Part shown: positions 6,021 through 13,253 of the stretch, in pieces | How positions within the stretch are numbered: the first letter of the stretch is position 1 | Layout of the letters: each line of letters begins with the position of its first letter | Assembly: GCA_017936985.1 (NCBI GenBank) | Contig: JAGBEM010000202.1 | Coordinates: forward strand, 1-17,361 | Source: Oscillospiraceae bacterium | Lineage (GTDB): Bacteria; Bacillota_A; Clostridia; Oscillospirales; Oscillospiraceae | Direction of reading: 5' to 3' | DNA: 17,361 nucleotides | Notes under the pieces: generated by a model | Databases searched by the model: none | What the model saw: only the letters and a program-made list of their open reading frames with translations | Told to the model about the DNA's origin: nothing | Position numbers and translations under genes: made by a program

Positions 6021-8000
6021 ATGATCATCCAAAATGACGTATATTCTCAGAATCTACTTTCCAGGTTGCTCAACGGTGAGATCCCATGCGGTTTTACAGT
6101 AAACGGCAAGATATATGCCGCAGCGTTTTGCGAGGCGGTTAGAGTACCGGAGAAGGACGGCCCGGGATATTTGGCTTACGAACGCCGGGCACTGAATCCC
6201 GAAGGACTCGCTGTGACTGTCTTCTATCGGCACTATACCTATGGCGCGATGGTCTGGGGTATGGAAATTGAAAACACAGCCGATGATGCCAGCGAACTGA
6301 TTGAAAATGTTGAGTTTGCGCGGATCTGTTCTCCTGCGAAGAAGCGGCATCTAACCGAGGGAGGATACTCCCACCTGCATTACTGCCGGGGCAGTAATGC
6401 ACAGGCCAATGATTGGCAGCCTCTGGACGAGGATGTCCGGGAAGGATTTGGTGTTTCTTTGGCTGCGGAGCATGGCCGTGGCACGGATCAATATTTTCCA
6501 TATTTCAACTTTGACCTGACGGACGGCACAGGATTTATTTGTGCAATCGGCTGGAGCGGTCGATGGAAGGCAGACTTTTCCAGAGAAGACGAACAGGCAA
6601 CGGCTGTGTTTACCTACCCCAATGCTGCGTTTCGCCTTTGCCCCGGTGAGAAGGTTTCCATGCCTATCACTGTGGTGCTGCCGTGGCACACGGATCGTTA
6701 CACCCAGGATGTTTCAGACAGTTTCAATCATTTCCGACGCTTTATGCTGGAGTGGATATTACCCCGGCAGTGCGGCAAAGAATTCGATATGCCGGTGGTT
6801 ATGCGCGCCTGGGGCAATATTGACCCCGCCGGTCACGACCTGCGCATTGATAACATACAAAAGCATCAGCTGCGGGCCGCTTCTTATGGTATTGATGCAG
6901 GGTGGTATGAGCTGAATGGCAGTCATACACCGCATCCGGATTGGCATAAGGGCGTGGGAGACTGGTCTCCAGCACCCAGTATCTTCCCCAACGGCATGGG
7001 AGCGCTGGCTGAGCAGGCGAAAAAGGCCGGGATGGGCTTCTGGCTGTGGTTCGAGTTTGAACGGGCGGTGGCAGGAAGCGCCTCGGTTATTGCACACCCG
7101 GAGTATTATCTTCATGATCCGGAGAGGGAGCATATTCGGGCGGTAAATTTTGCAGATCCCGCAGCCAGAAAATTTATTCTGAATAAAATGTGTCAGCTCA
7201 TCGACCAGACCGGAATGAATATTTTCCGTATAGACTTCAATTACGACCCGGCAAGCTCCTTTGATGCATGGGATGCACCGGAGCGCCGTGGACTGACGGA
7301 ACTGCAGTATTACAATGGATTATACGCATTTTTTGAAGAGCTGTTGGCGATTTATCCCGGTATTGTGATAGATAATTGCGCCGGAGGCGGACGAAGAATG
7401 GATTTCCGTATGTGTCACTACAGCGTCCCGGTCATGTGCAGCAGTGACTATTTCTGCCGAAAGAATTATGACCCGGAGGGCATTCAGGGGCATACATGGG
7501 GTATTTCCCGCTTTATACCTGTCAGTGGTGACTCGGTGGGATCCTGCTCCGGCAACACAAAGGTTGTGATGGATACTTACCGTGTGCGCAGTTCCATGCG
7601 TTCGAGCATTGGATTGGCCGCGCCGAATTGGGAAATGTCTGCAGAAGAAGGCGCATGGTACAGAAAAACGATCGCAGATATGGAGCAGGTAGCGCCCTAT
7701 ATGCGTCTGGATCATTATCCGCTTACCTGCTACAACACATCTTTCCGGGATTGGATCGCATGGGAACGCTGCGCCGCAGATGGCAGTAAGGGCCTTGTGA
7801 TGGCATTCCGCAGACCGGATGCGATCGAGGATTGCAGAACATTCTCTCTGCAGGGTCTATGCCCGGAAAAACAGTACCGTCTGACGGATATTGACACGGG
7901 AGATCTTGGCGTTTGGACTGGCGCGCAGCTGGAGGAAGGATTTACAGTACAGATTCCCGAAAAACGCATGGCGCGAATCATTTTCTTTGAGATATGCTAA
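6021..8000 (+). CDS. GH36-type alpha-galactosidase (divergent)
   Basis: This 659-residue enzyme is predicted to remove terminal alpha-galactose, or possibly alpha-N-acetylgalactosamine, from oligosaccharides. A beta-rich N-terminal domain (about 1-260) precedes a TIM barrel (about 260-560) and a C-terminal beta domain. The barrel shows GIDAGWY (family form near DDGWF), GDWSPAPSIFPNGM, GFWLWFEFE (near WFEPE) and HPEYYL. Asp405 in FRIDFN fits the nucleophile and Asp476 in CSSDYF fits the acid/base, about 70 residues apart as in the family. It has no signal peptide, so it is cytoplasmic and needs an importer. ATG 6021 follows GGAGGGGG; the frame from TTG 6003 overlaps that site. No transporter genes adjoin it. 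The motif drift (DAGW, WFEFE, no KWD) means substrate specificity is uncertain. Confidence 0.85.
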   Translation: MIIQNDVYSQNLLSRLLNGEIPCGFTVNGKIYAAAFCEAVRVPEKDGPGYLAYERRALNPEGLAVTVFYRHYTYGAMVWGMEIENTADDASELIENVEFARICSPAKKRHLTEGGYSHLHYCRGSNAQANDWQPLDEDVREGFGVSLAAEHGRGTDQYFPYFNFDLTDGTGFICAIGWSGRWKADFSREDEQATAVFTYPNAAFRLCPGEKVSMPITVVLPWHTDRYTQDVSDSFNHFRRFMLEWILPRQCGKEFDMPVVMRAWGNIDPAGHDLRIDNIQKHQLRAASYGIDAGWYELNGSHTPHPDWHKGVGDWSPAPSIFPNGMGALAEQAKKAGMGFWLWFEFERAVAGSASVIAHPEYYLHDPEREHIRAVNFADPAARKFILNKMCQLIDQTGMNIFRIDFNYDPASSFDAWDAPERRGLTELQYYNGLYAFFEELLAIYPGIVIDNCAGGGRRMDFRMCHYSVPVMCSSDYFCRKNYDPEGIQGHTWGISRFIPVSGDSVGSCSGNTKVVMDTYRVRSSMRSSIGLAAPNWEMSAEEGAWYRKTIADMEQVAPYMRLDHYPLTCYNTSFRDWIAWERCAADGSKGLVMAFRRPDAIEDCRTFSLQGLCPEKQYRLTDIDTGDLGVWTGAQLEEGFTVQIPEKRMARIIFFEIC

Positions 8001-8005
8001 TAAAA

Positions 8006-8040
8006 AACGGAAGACGCTATCGTGCGTCTTCCGTTATTTT
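8006..8040. terminator. Bidirectional terminator between the GH36 and DUF1292 genes
   Basis: A perfect 12-bp stem (8006-8017 with 8024-8035) with a 6-nt loop has ATTTT on the right and an A6 run on the left (T run on the - strand). It serves both convergent genes. Confidence 0.85.
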
Positions 8041-8049
8041 GTGGTGTAT

Positions 8050-8343
8050 TTAATCCTCAAAGGTCAGAACATCCTTATAGCGGTCCTTGAAAATGTCATA
8101 CACTGCGTTCAGAACAGCTTCGTCGCTGACGGACAGGTAGTTTTCATTCTCCTCGTCCACGGGCTCCACTTCCAGGATGACGATCTCGGTGGCCAGCTCA
8201 TCGGCGGGCATCAGTACCAGATACTCCTTGCCCTCGTAGTCGATGCAGTCTAAATATTCAAAGTCCACATCGGTGCCGTTTTCGTCGGTCAGGGTCAGAA
8301 TGTTGGACTGCTCTTCTTCCTGCAGGATTTCTTCGTTTGCCAT
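8050..8343 (-). CDS. DUF1292 family acidic protein
   Basis: This 97-residue, very acidic cytoplasmic protein matches the DUF1292 (YrzB-like) pattern. It has LTDENGTDVDFEYLD (18-32), an EYLVLMP beta strand, EIVILEVE, and a C-terminal helix in YLSVSDEAVLNAVYDIFKDRY. The family is widespread in Firmicutes and its function is not established. It usually sits near yrrK/yrzL or mltG genes, but here it is the second gene after eda on the - strand. There are only 18 nt between them, and its own AAAGGAG precedes the ATG. Co-transcription with eda from the promoter at 9036-9064 is therefore likely. Confidence 0.9.
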   Translation of the reverse strand: MANEEILQEEEQSNILTLTDENGTDVDFEYLDCIDYEGKEYLVLMPADELATEIVILEVEPVDEENENYLSVSDEAVLNAVYDIFKDRYKDVLTFED

Positions 8344-8361
8344 GGTTATGCTCCTTTCTGA

Positions 8362-8988
8362 TCAGCCGAATGCAGCCTGGCGTGCTTCAGCACACAGCTG
8401 AGTGATCTTTTCAAAATTACCTGCGGCAATATCAGCCTTGGGGCAGACCCAGCTGCCGCCCACAGCGTGAATAAAGGGAGCGTCAATGTACTCGCGCAGA
8501 TTCTGGGCGTTGACACCGCCGGTGGGCATAAACTTGATGCCCACAAAAGGTGCGGACAGATTCTTCATGGCGTTCAAACCACCATAGACATTGGCGGGGA
8601 AGAACTTGACGACCTTCAGGCCTGCATTGACAGCGTAAGTGATCTCGGTGGGAGTTACGCAGCCGGGGGTGACGGCAATGCCGTTTTCGATGCACCAATG
8701 CACCACTTCGTGATCAAAGCCGGGGGATACGATGAACTTGGCGCCCATTTCCACAGCCTTTTTGCACTGGTCGAGATTGAGGATCGTACCGGCACCCACC
8801 AGCATATCGGGGCAGTTATCCGCAACAGCCTTGATCGCATCGGGAGCGGCGGCGGTACGGAAGGTAATCTCCATGACATCAATGCCACCGGCGACCATGG
8901 CGTTGGCGGTAGGGACGGCGTCCTTGGCATCGTCCAGTACAACAACAGGAACAACACCGGAATTGGCGAGTCTTGCTAAAACATCCAT
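8362..8988 (-). CDS. eda: KDPG/KHG aldolase (2-dehydro-3-deoxy-phosphogluconate aldolase)
   Basis: This 208-residue class I aldolase cleaves 2-keto-3-deoxy-6-phosphogluconate to pyruvate and glyceraldehyde 3-phosphate, and family members also cleave 4-hydroxy-2-oxoglutarate. Glu40 in MEITFRT is the general acid/base, Arg44 contacts substrate, and Lys128 in VVKFFPAN forms the Schiff base. VGAGTIL (64-70) and PTGGVN are also typical. Length is normal. The ATG follows AGGAGG on the - strand. No kdgK, edd or hexuronate genes adjoin it, so whether it serves hexuronate breakdown or another route is open. It is followed at 18 nt by the DUF1292 gene. A consensus promoter and a small hairpin next to the ribosome site lie upstream. 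Confidence 0.95.
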   Translation of the reverse strand: MDVLARLANSGVVPVVVLDDAKDAVPTANAMVAGGIDVMEITFRTAAAPDAIKAVADNCPDMLVGAGTILNLDQCKKAVEMGAKFIVSPGFDHEVVHWCIENGIAVTPGCVTPTEITYAVNAGLKVVKFFPANVYGGLNAMKNLSAPFVGIKFMPTGGVNAQNLREYIDAPFIHAVGGSWVCPKADIAAGNFEKITQLCAEARQAAFG

Positions 8989-9003
8989 ATAATTTACCTC
9001 CTG

Positions 9004-9018
9004 GGCTGCCTTGCAGCC
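9004..9018 (-). promoter_or_regulatory. Small hairpin abutting the eda ribosome binding site
   Basis: GGCTGC (9004-9009) and GCAGCC (9013-9018) form a perfect 6-bp stem with a 3-nt loop in the eda 5' leader, immediately upstream of AGGAGG (complement of 8997-9003). It could stabilise the mRNA or tune ribosome access. It has no T run, so it is not a terminator. Confidence 0.4.
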
Positions 9019-9035
9019 ATATTATGCTACTATGA

Positions 9036-9064
9036 ATTATAGAAAAAAACCGCATATCTGTCAA
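9036..9064 (-). promoter_or_regulatory. Consensus SigA-type promoter of eda-DUF1292
   Basis: TTGACA (complement of 9059-9064) and TATAAT (complement of 9036-9041) are spaced by exactly 17 nt, a full match to consensus. It lies between the spo0A terminator and eda. Confidence 0.9.
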
Positions 9065-9085
9065 TGGAAAATAAATTACACCCCG

Positions 9086-9122
9086 AAAAACGGGATGCAC
9101 CGGTGCGGCGCATCCCGTTTTT
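9086..9122 (-). terminator. Rho-independent terminator of spo0A
   Basis: A 13-bp stem (AAAAACGGGATGC at 9086-9098 with its complement at 9110-9122) has an 11-nt loop and ends in T5 on the - strand. It starts right after the spo0A stop codon. Confidence 0.85.
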
Positions 9123-9123
9123 A

Positions 9124-9903
9124 TCAGATCTGTGCGGCTTCCGCAGATTTCAGCTGCAGCTGCAACTTGTCAGCAATCAGCGCAATGAACTCACTATTGG
9201 TGGGTTTTCCTTTTGTATTTGAAACCGTATAACCGAAAAATCTTTGCAGGGTATCCAGATCACCACGATCCCAAGCTACTTCGATGGCGTGCCGGATGGC
9301 CCTTTCCACCCGGCTGGGTGTAGTCTGGAAGGTCTTTGCCACCTGGGGATACAGCACCTTGGTAATGGCGTTGATCACATCCATATCGTTGACGGCGATG
9401 ATAATGGCTTCTCTCAGATATTGATAGCCTTTGATGTGAGCCGGTACGCCGATCTCGTGGATGATGCTGGTGACCATGGTTTCAATATTGGTTTTCTCAG
9501 GGCGACGGGAGGAAGTCTTCCGCAGGCTCTCCCCACCCCGGATCTCTTCCAGACGCTCGACCAAGGCAGTCATGTCACAGGGCTTGAGCATCAGATACCG
9601 GGCACCCAGATTGGCGGCGGCGGATGCCACATAATCGGTGACAAAACCGGATGTAGCCAAAGTAACAGGCCGCTTGTCCATGGCAGAAATGGCCTTTAAT
9701 ACGCCGATACCATCCCGTTTGGAAAGCATCAGATCCAAAACCAGCACATCGGGCTTCAGCTGCGCGATCCGGGCAATGGCCTGCTCCCCATCATTGGCCG
9801 TCCCCAAAACCTGAAAGCCCTCCGATTTGCCCAGTGCATCGATCAAACCGGTGCAAAAGTCTTCTGTGTTATCTGCGATAAATACGGTTGTTCGTTTATC
9901 CAT
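9124..9903 (-). CDS. spo0A: Sporulation master regulator Spo0A
   Basis: This 259-residue response regulator switches cells into sporulation. The receiver domain (about 1-120) has Asp11, phospho-acceptor Asp57 in VLVLDLML, Thr84 and Lys107 (LMLKPCDM). The C-terminal domain (about 140-257) is the Spo0A-specific effector: [19 protein letters not shown] and the recognition helix [18 protein letters not shown] are strongly conserved. Oddities are DN (11-12) where most receivers have DD, and Ser61 where the near-invariant Pro after the phospho-acceptor normally sits (LDLMLS rather than LDIIMP). ATG 9903 follows GGAGAGG; another ATG 18 nt upstream is possible. In many Firmicutes spoIVB precedes spo0A; here the divergent neighbour is pepF. 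Spo0A-box sequences lie upstream, which suggests autoregulation. Confidence 0.95.
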   Translation of the reverse strand: MDKRTTVFIADNTEDFCTGLIDALGKSEGFQVLGTANDGEQAIARIAQLKPDVLVLDLMLSKRDGIGVLKAISAMDKRPVTLATSGFVTDYVASAAANLGARYLMLKPCDMTALVERLEEIRGGESLRKTSSRRPEKTNIETMVTSIIHEIGVPAHIKGYQYLREAIIIAVNDMDVINAITKVLYPQVAKTFQTTPSRVERAIRHAIEVAWDRGDLDTLQRFFGYTVSNTKGKPTNSEFIALIADKLQLQLKSAEAAQI

Positions 9904-9975
9904 AACTTCCTCTCCTGTCATTTGAAGATAATTCCCCTGTGGATCACGGCGATTATGGCCGTGTGCGACAAATAA

Positions 9976-10004
9976 AGCATAGCATAATGCATCGTTTTTT
10001 GCAA
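9976..10004 (-). promoter_or_regulatory. Probable vegetative promoter of spo0A
   Basis: On the - strand, TTGCAA (9999-10004) and TATGCT (complement of 9976-9981) are spaced by 17 nt, with TGC before the -10 as an extended -10. The predicted start gives a leader of about 65 nt holding a 6-bp hairpin (9945-9963). I saw no clear SigH promoter. A near-match to a Spo0A box (TGCGACA, 9964-9970) lies at the predicted start point. Confidence 0.55.
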
Positions 10005-10056
10005 GGAAAAACCGAAACAATCGTTCGCCGTAAATCACCCAAAAACGACAAAATAA

Positions 10057-10080
10057 TGTCGAAAGCTAAACATTTCGACA
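10057..10080. promoter_or_regulatory. Inverted pair of Spo0A boxes
   Basis: TGTCGAAA (10057-10064) and TTTCGACA (10073-10080) are perfect inverted repeats with an 8-nt spacer. Each contains an exact TGTCGAA, the core Spo0A-box known from Bacillus subtilis. A further 6/7 match (TACGACA) is at 10084-10090 and a weaker one (AACGACA) at 10044-10050. The sites sit between the divergent spo0A and pepF promoters, so phosphorylated Spo0A could control either or both. Confidence 0.75.
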
Positions 10081-10109
10081 AAATACGACAATTCGAGAAA
10101 AAAAGATCG

Positions 10110-10133
10110 CCAAGGTTGACGGAATGACCTTGG
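10110..10133. promoter_or_regulatory. Inverted repeat over the pepF -35, possible operator
   Basis: CCAAGGT (10110-10116) and ACCTTGG (10127-10133) are perfect 7-bp arms around a 10-nt spacer. The repeat covers the -35 hexamer and half of the promoter spacer, a position that suits a repressor. It does not match the Spo0A box, so a second regulator is implied. Confidence 0.5.
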
Positions 10134-10144
10134 TGGTGTAAAAT
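10116..10144 (+). promoter_or_regulatory. Promoter of the peptidase operon
   Basis: TTGACG (10116-10121) and TAAAAT (10139-10144) are each 5/6 to consensus and are spaced by 17 nt, 33 nt before the pepF ATG. Confidence 0.75.
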
Positions 10145-10177
10145 AGGTGCATCTGTATTTACGGGAGGAACAAGATC

Positions 10178-11932
10178 ATGAATGAAGTATGGAATTTGGA
10201 TCCGATCTACAAGGGGTTTGACGACCCTGCATATGAAACCGATATGGCGGCACTGAAGGAAAAGGTTGCGGAAATCGATGCCTTTGTTGGTCAGCTGCCT
10301 GAATTGGAGCCCATTCAGGGCTTGCAGCAGGGAATTGCTCTGCAGGAAGTATTTTCTGAGCTCGTGGGAAAGCTGGCAGGCTATGCGTCTCTGCGCCAGG
10401 CTGCCGACACCCGAGACCCCAATGCCGGTTCCTGCATGGGCCGGGTCATGGCGCTTTACAGCAATGTGGCAGCCCCCTTTGCCGCATTCAAAGAATGGGC
10501 GACTAAGCTGCCGAATCTGATGGAGCTGGTAGAAAACAATGCCGATTTGAAAGATTATGCCTTCATGTTCAAAAATATGGCAGATTCCAGCAAGTACATG
10601 CTTCCCGGGATCGGCGAGGCAGTCATGGCAAAGATGGGGATGTCCGGCGGCGATGCCTGGAGCGATATGCAGCAGTATCTGACCTCCACTGTTCCGGTGT
10701 CCTACCGGGGAACGACTACCAATCTGTCCTCCATCCGCAATTTGGCTTACGATCCGGATCCCCAGGTTCGTAAGGATGCCTATGAGGCAGAGATTGCCTG
10801 CTACGACCGTATCAAGGACGCAGTAGCCTATGCGCTGAACTCCATCAAGCTGGAGACCATTTCCGACTGCCAGCTTCGCGGCTATGAATCTCCGCTGCAC
10901 CGTACCGTAAAGCACAACGATATGAAGATGCAGACTTTGGAAGCCATGCTTAGCGCCATGGACGAGTATTCTCCTAAATTCTGGCAGTATTTGAAGGCCA
11001 AGGCCAAGGCTTTGGGTCATAAAAACGGCCTGCCCTGGTACGACCTGTTTGCCCCCATGGGCAGATCCTCCACCAAGTTTACGGCAGAGGATGCAAGAAA
11101 CTACCTGGTAAATCTGTTTGCAGAGTTCGACGCTGAGCTTTCTCAGATGGTAGCCACTGCCTTTGACAATGCCTGGATCGATTTCTATCCCCGGGACGGC
11201 AAGGCCGGCGGCGCTTTCTGTGCCGGTGTGGAATCCCTGGGCGAAAGTCGGATCCTGACCAACTTTGATGGTATGTTCACCGATGTGGTGACCCTCGCTC
11301 ATGAACTGGGTCATGCGTTCCACAACCACTGTATCCGGGATCACCGTCCGCTGAATAAGGGCTACTCCATGCCTTTGGCGGAGACGGCTTCTACCTTCAA
11401 CGAATGTGTGGTCATGGCCTCTGCCATATCCAAGGCAGCCGATAAAGAGGAAAAGATCGCCCTAATCGAATCTCAGCTCCAGGATGCCACCCAGATCATT
11501 TGCGACATCTACTCCCGTTTCCGCTTTGAAAAGAGCGTGTTCGACAACCGGGAAGAAAAGTTTATGAATGCGGATGCGCTGTGCGATCAGATGCTCACCG
11601 CCCAGAAGCAATCCTACGGCGACGGCCTGGACCATAATTGCCTGCATCCCTATATGTGGGTCTGCAAGAGCCACTACTATGGCCCCACATACTATAACTT
11701 CCCCTATGCCTTCGGCGGTTTGTTCGCCCGGGGTATGTACGCCCAGTACGAAAAAGAGGGCGCAGCCTTTGTGGATAAGTACAAGAAGCTGCTGCACACC
11801 ACGCCCATCGCCACAGCAGAGGATGTTGCCAAGGTTGCGGATATTGACCTGACGGACAAGCAGTTCTGGTGTGACGCGCTGCAGACCATTGCTGACCAGA
11901 TCGACCTGTTCTGCGCTCTGGTGGAGGAATGA
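10178..11932 (+). CDS. pepF: Oligoendopeptidase F-like M3 metallopeptidase
   Basis: This 584-residue cytoplasmic zinc peptidase is predicted to cut short oligopeptides. The thermolysin-like motif HELGH (His375, Glu376, His379) supplies two zinc ligands and the catalytic Glu. Glu402 in PLAETAS fits the third ligand. NFDGMFTDVVTLAHELGHAF is characteristic of M3B/PepF enzymes, as are the C-terminal HPYMW and YYNFPYAFG segments. Length is near the usual 590-600. ATG 10178 follows GGGAGG. It shares an operon with an aminopeptidase that starts one base after its stop, so endopeptidase and exopeptidase are made together to break imported peptides into amino acids. The promoter lies next to Spo0A boxes and under an inverted repeat, which points to nutrient- or stage-dependent control. 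Confidence 0.94.
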   Translation: MNEVWNLDPIYKGFDDPAYETDMAALKEKVAEIDAFVGQLPELEPIQGLQQGIALQEVFSELVGKLAGYASLRQAADTRDPNAGSCMGRVMALYSNVAAPFAAFKEWATKLPNLMELVENNADLKDYAFMFKNMADSSKYMLPGIGEAVMAKMGMSGGDAWSDMQQYLTSTVPVSYRGTTTNLSSIRNLAYDPDPQVRKDAYEAEIACYDRIKDAVAYALNSIKLETISDCQLRGYESPLHRTVKHNDMKMQTLEAMLSAMDEYSPKFWQYLKAKAKALGHKNGLPWYDLFAPMGRSSTKFTAEDARNYLVNLFAEFDAELSQMVATAFDNAWIDFYPRDGKAGGAFCAGVESLGESRILTNFDGMFTDVVTLAHELGHAFHNHCIRDHRPLNKGYSMPLAETASTFNECVVMASAISKAADKEEKIALIESQLQDATQIICDIYSRFRFEKSVFDNREEKFMNADALCDQMLTAQKQSYGDGLDHNCLHPYMWVCKSHYYGPTYYNFPYAFGGLFARGMYAQYEKEGAAFVDKYKKLLHTTPIATAEDVAKVADIDLTDKQFWCDALQTIADQIDLFCALVEE

Positions 11933-11933
11933 T

Positions 11934-13214
11934 ATGGATAAGAAAACTAAAGCACTGCTGACCTTTCTGGACAGCGCCAAAAGTGTTTACCATGCCGCCG
12001 CCTATCTAACCAAGACCCTGGCAGATGCCGGTTATACCAAATTGTCAGAAGGGGAGAAGTGGAATTTAGTTCCTGGCGGCAAGTATTACCTGACCCGGGG
12101 TGGCACCGCGGTGCTGGCATTCCGGATCCCCAACGCCGCCCCCAAGGGATTCCTGATGAGTGCCAGTCACTGTGACAGACCCACCTTCAAGGTCAAGGAA
12201 AATCCGGAGTTGTCCGGCGCTTATACCCGTCTTTCTGTGGAAAAATACGGCGGTATGCTCATCGCTCCCTGGCTGGACAGACCCTTGTCCGTTGCCGGTC
12301 GGGTCATGGTGGAAACGGAAGACGGCATCGAAAGCCGCCTGGTGGATATTGACCGGGATCTGCTGCTGATCCCCAATGTGGCCATCCACATGAACCGCAG
12401 CGCCAACGATGGCTATAAGTGGAATCCTGCCACCGACACCCTGCCCCTGACGGGCGGCAAGGATGCTAAGGGGAAATTCCACAAGTTGCTGGAAAAGGCC
12501 GCCGGCGGTAAGGTTTTGGGACATGACCTTTACCTTTACGTTCGCCAGAAAGCATCTGTCTGGGGCATGGATAAGGAATATATCTCCTCTGCCGCACTGG
12601 ACGATCTGCAGTGCGCCTGGGGCTGCACCCAGGGCTTCCTTGGCGCAAAGGACAGCGAAAGCATTCCGGTGCTGTGCGTCTTTGACAGCGAGGAGGTAGG
12701 TTCTTCCTCTGTCCAGGGTGCTGCTTCCCGGCTGCTGGAGGATACGCTCAGCCGTATTTGCGCCGCTCTTGGCCTGGATGAGAAGATCCTGCTTGCCAAT
12801 TCCTTCATGGTCTCCGCGGACAACGCCCACGCTTTGCATCCCAATCATCCGGAACTGGCAGATCCAGCCAATGCACCTGTGGTCAACGGCGGCGTGGTGA
12901 TCAAGTTCAATGCCAACCTGCGCTATACCACCGACGGTGCCTCCGCTGCAGTGCTGCGCAAGATCTGCAAAGCGGCAGGTGTGCCGGTGCAGACCTATTG
13001 CAACCGGGCAGACATTCCCGGTGGCTCTACCCTTGGCAATATCTCCCTTTCCCATGTGTCTGTACCCTCTGTGGACATCGGTTTGGCGCAGCTGGCTATG
13101 CACTCCTGCTATGAAACCGCAGGCGTTGCCGATAGCATCCATCTGGAAAACGCCATGACTGCCTACTACGGCATGACACTGGAAGTAAAAGACGGTAACT
13201 TCATTCTGAAATAA
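11934..13214 (+). CDS. apeB: M18 family aminopeptidase
   Basis: This 426-residue cytoplasmic di-zinc aminopeptidase of the aspartyl-aminopeptidase family removes N-terminal residues from peptides. The expected metal-binding set is present: His79 in SASHCDRPTFKVK, the Asp in SAALDDLQ (222-225), Glu253/Glu254 in DSEEVGSSS, Asp296 in SADNAHALHP and His390 in LAMHSCYE. Length fits bacterial M18 enzymes. ATG 11934 begins one base after the pepF stop, with GGAGG inside the pepF end, so the two are translationally coupled; the longer upstream frame only overlaps pepF. Specificity (acidic, neutral or broad) cannot be read from the sequence. The gene symbol follows the bacterial family name and is not proof of identical function. 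Confidence 0.93.
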   Translation: MDKKTKALLTFLDSAKSVYHAAAYLTKTLADAGYTKLSEGEKWNLVPGGKYYLTRGGTAVLAFRIPNAAPKGFLMSASHCDRPTFKVKENPELSGAYTRLSVEKYGGMLIAPWLDRPLSVAGRVMVETEDGIESRLVDIDRDLLLIPNVAIHMNRSANDGYKWNPATDTLPLTGGKDAKGKFHKLLEKAAGGKVLGHDLYLYVRQKASVWGMDKEYISSAALDDLQCAWGCTQGFLGAKDSESIPVLCVFDSEEVGSSSVQGAASRLLEDTLSRICAALGLDEKILLANSFMVSADNAHALHPNHPELADPANAPVVNGGVVIKFNANLRYTTDGASAAVLRKICKAAGVPVQTYCNRADIPGGSTLGNISLSHVSVPSVDIGLAQLAMHSCYETAGVADSIHLENAMTAYYGMTLEVKDGNFILK

Positions 13215-13220
13215 TAAAGG

Positions 13221-13253
13221 CGGCGCGCTGCATCAGCAGCGCGCCGGTTCTTT
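13221..13253. terminator. Bidirectional terminator between the peptidase operon and the nuclease gene
   Basis: A GC-rich 11-bp stem (13221-13231 with 13236-13246) with loop ATCA is followed by GTTCTTTATTCTTTT on the + strand and by CCTTTATT on the - strand. Confidence 0.8.

Noticed and set aside
9904..10038. N-terminal extension of Spo0A to 304 residues
   Set aside because: It would read through the promoter and leader and lacks similarity to Spo0A. The ATG at 9903 has a good ribosome site and fits the family length.
9953..11344. 463-codon open frame on the - strand opposite pepF
   Set aside because: It is antisense to a clear M3 peptidase with intact motifs, and it runs through the pepF promoter and Spo0A boxes. 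Its composition is a low-complexity shadow with no ribosome site.
12066..13142. 358-codon open frame on the - strand opposite the M18 gene
   Set aside because: It is a shadow of a gene with all metal ligands present, and it has no start signals.
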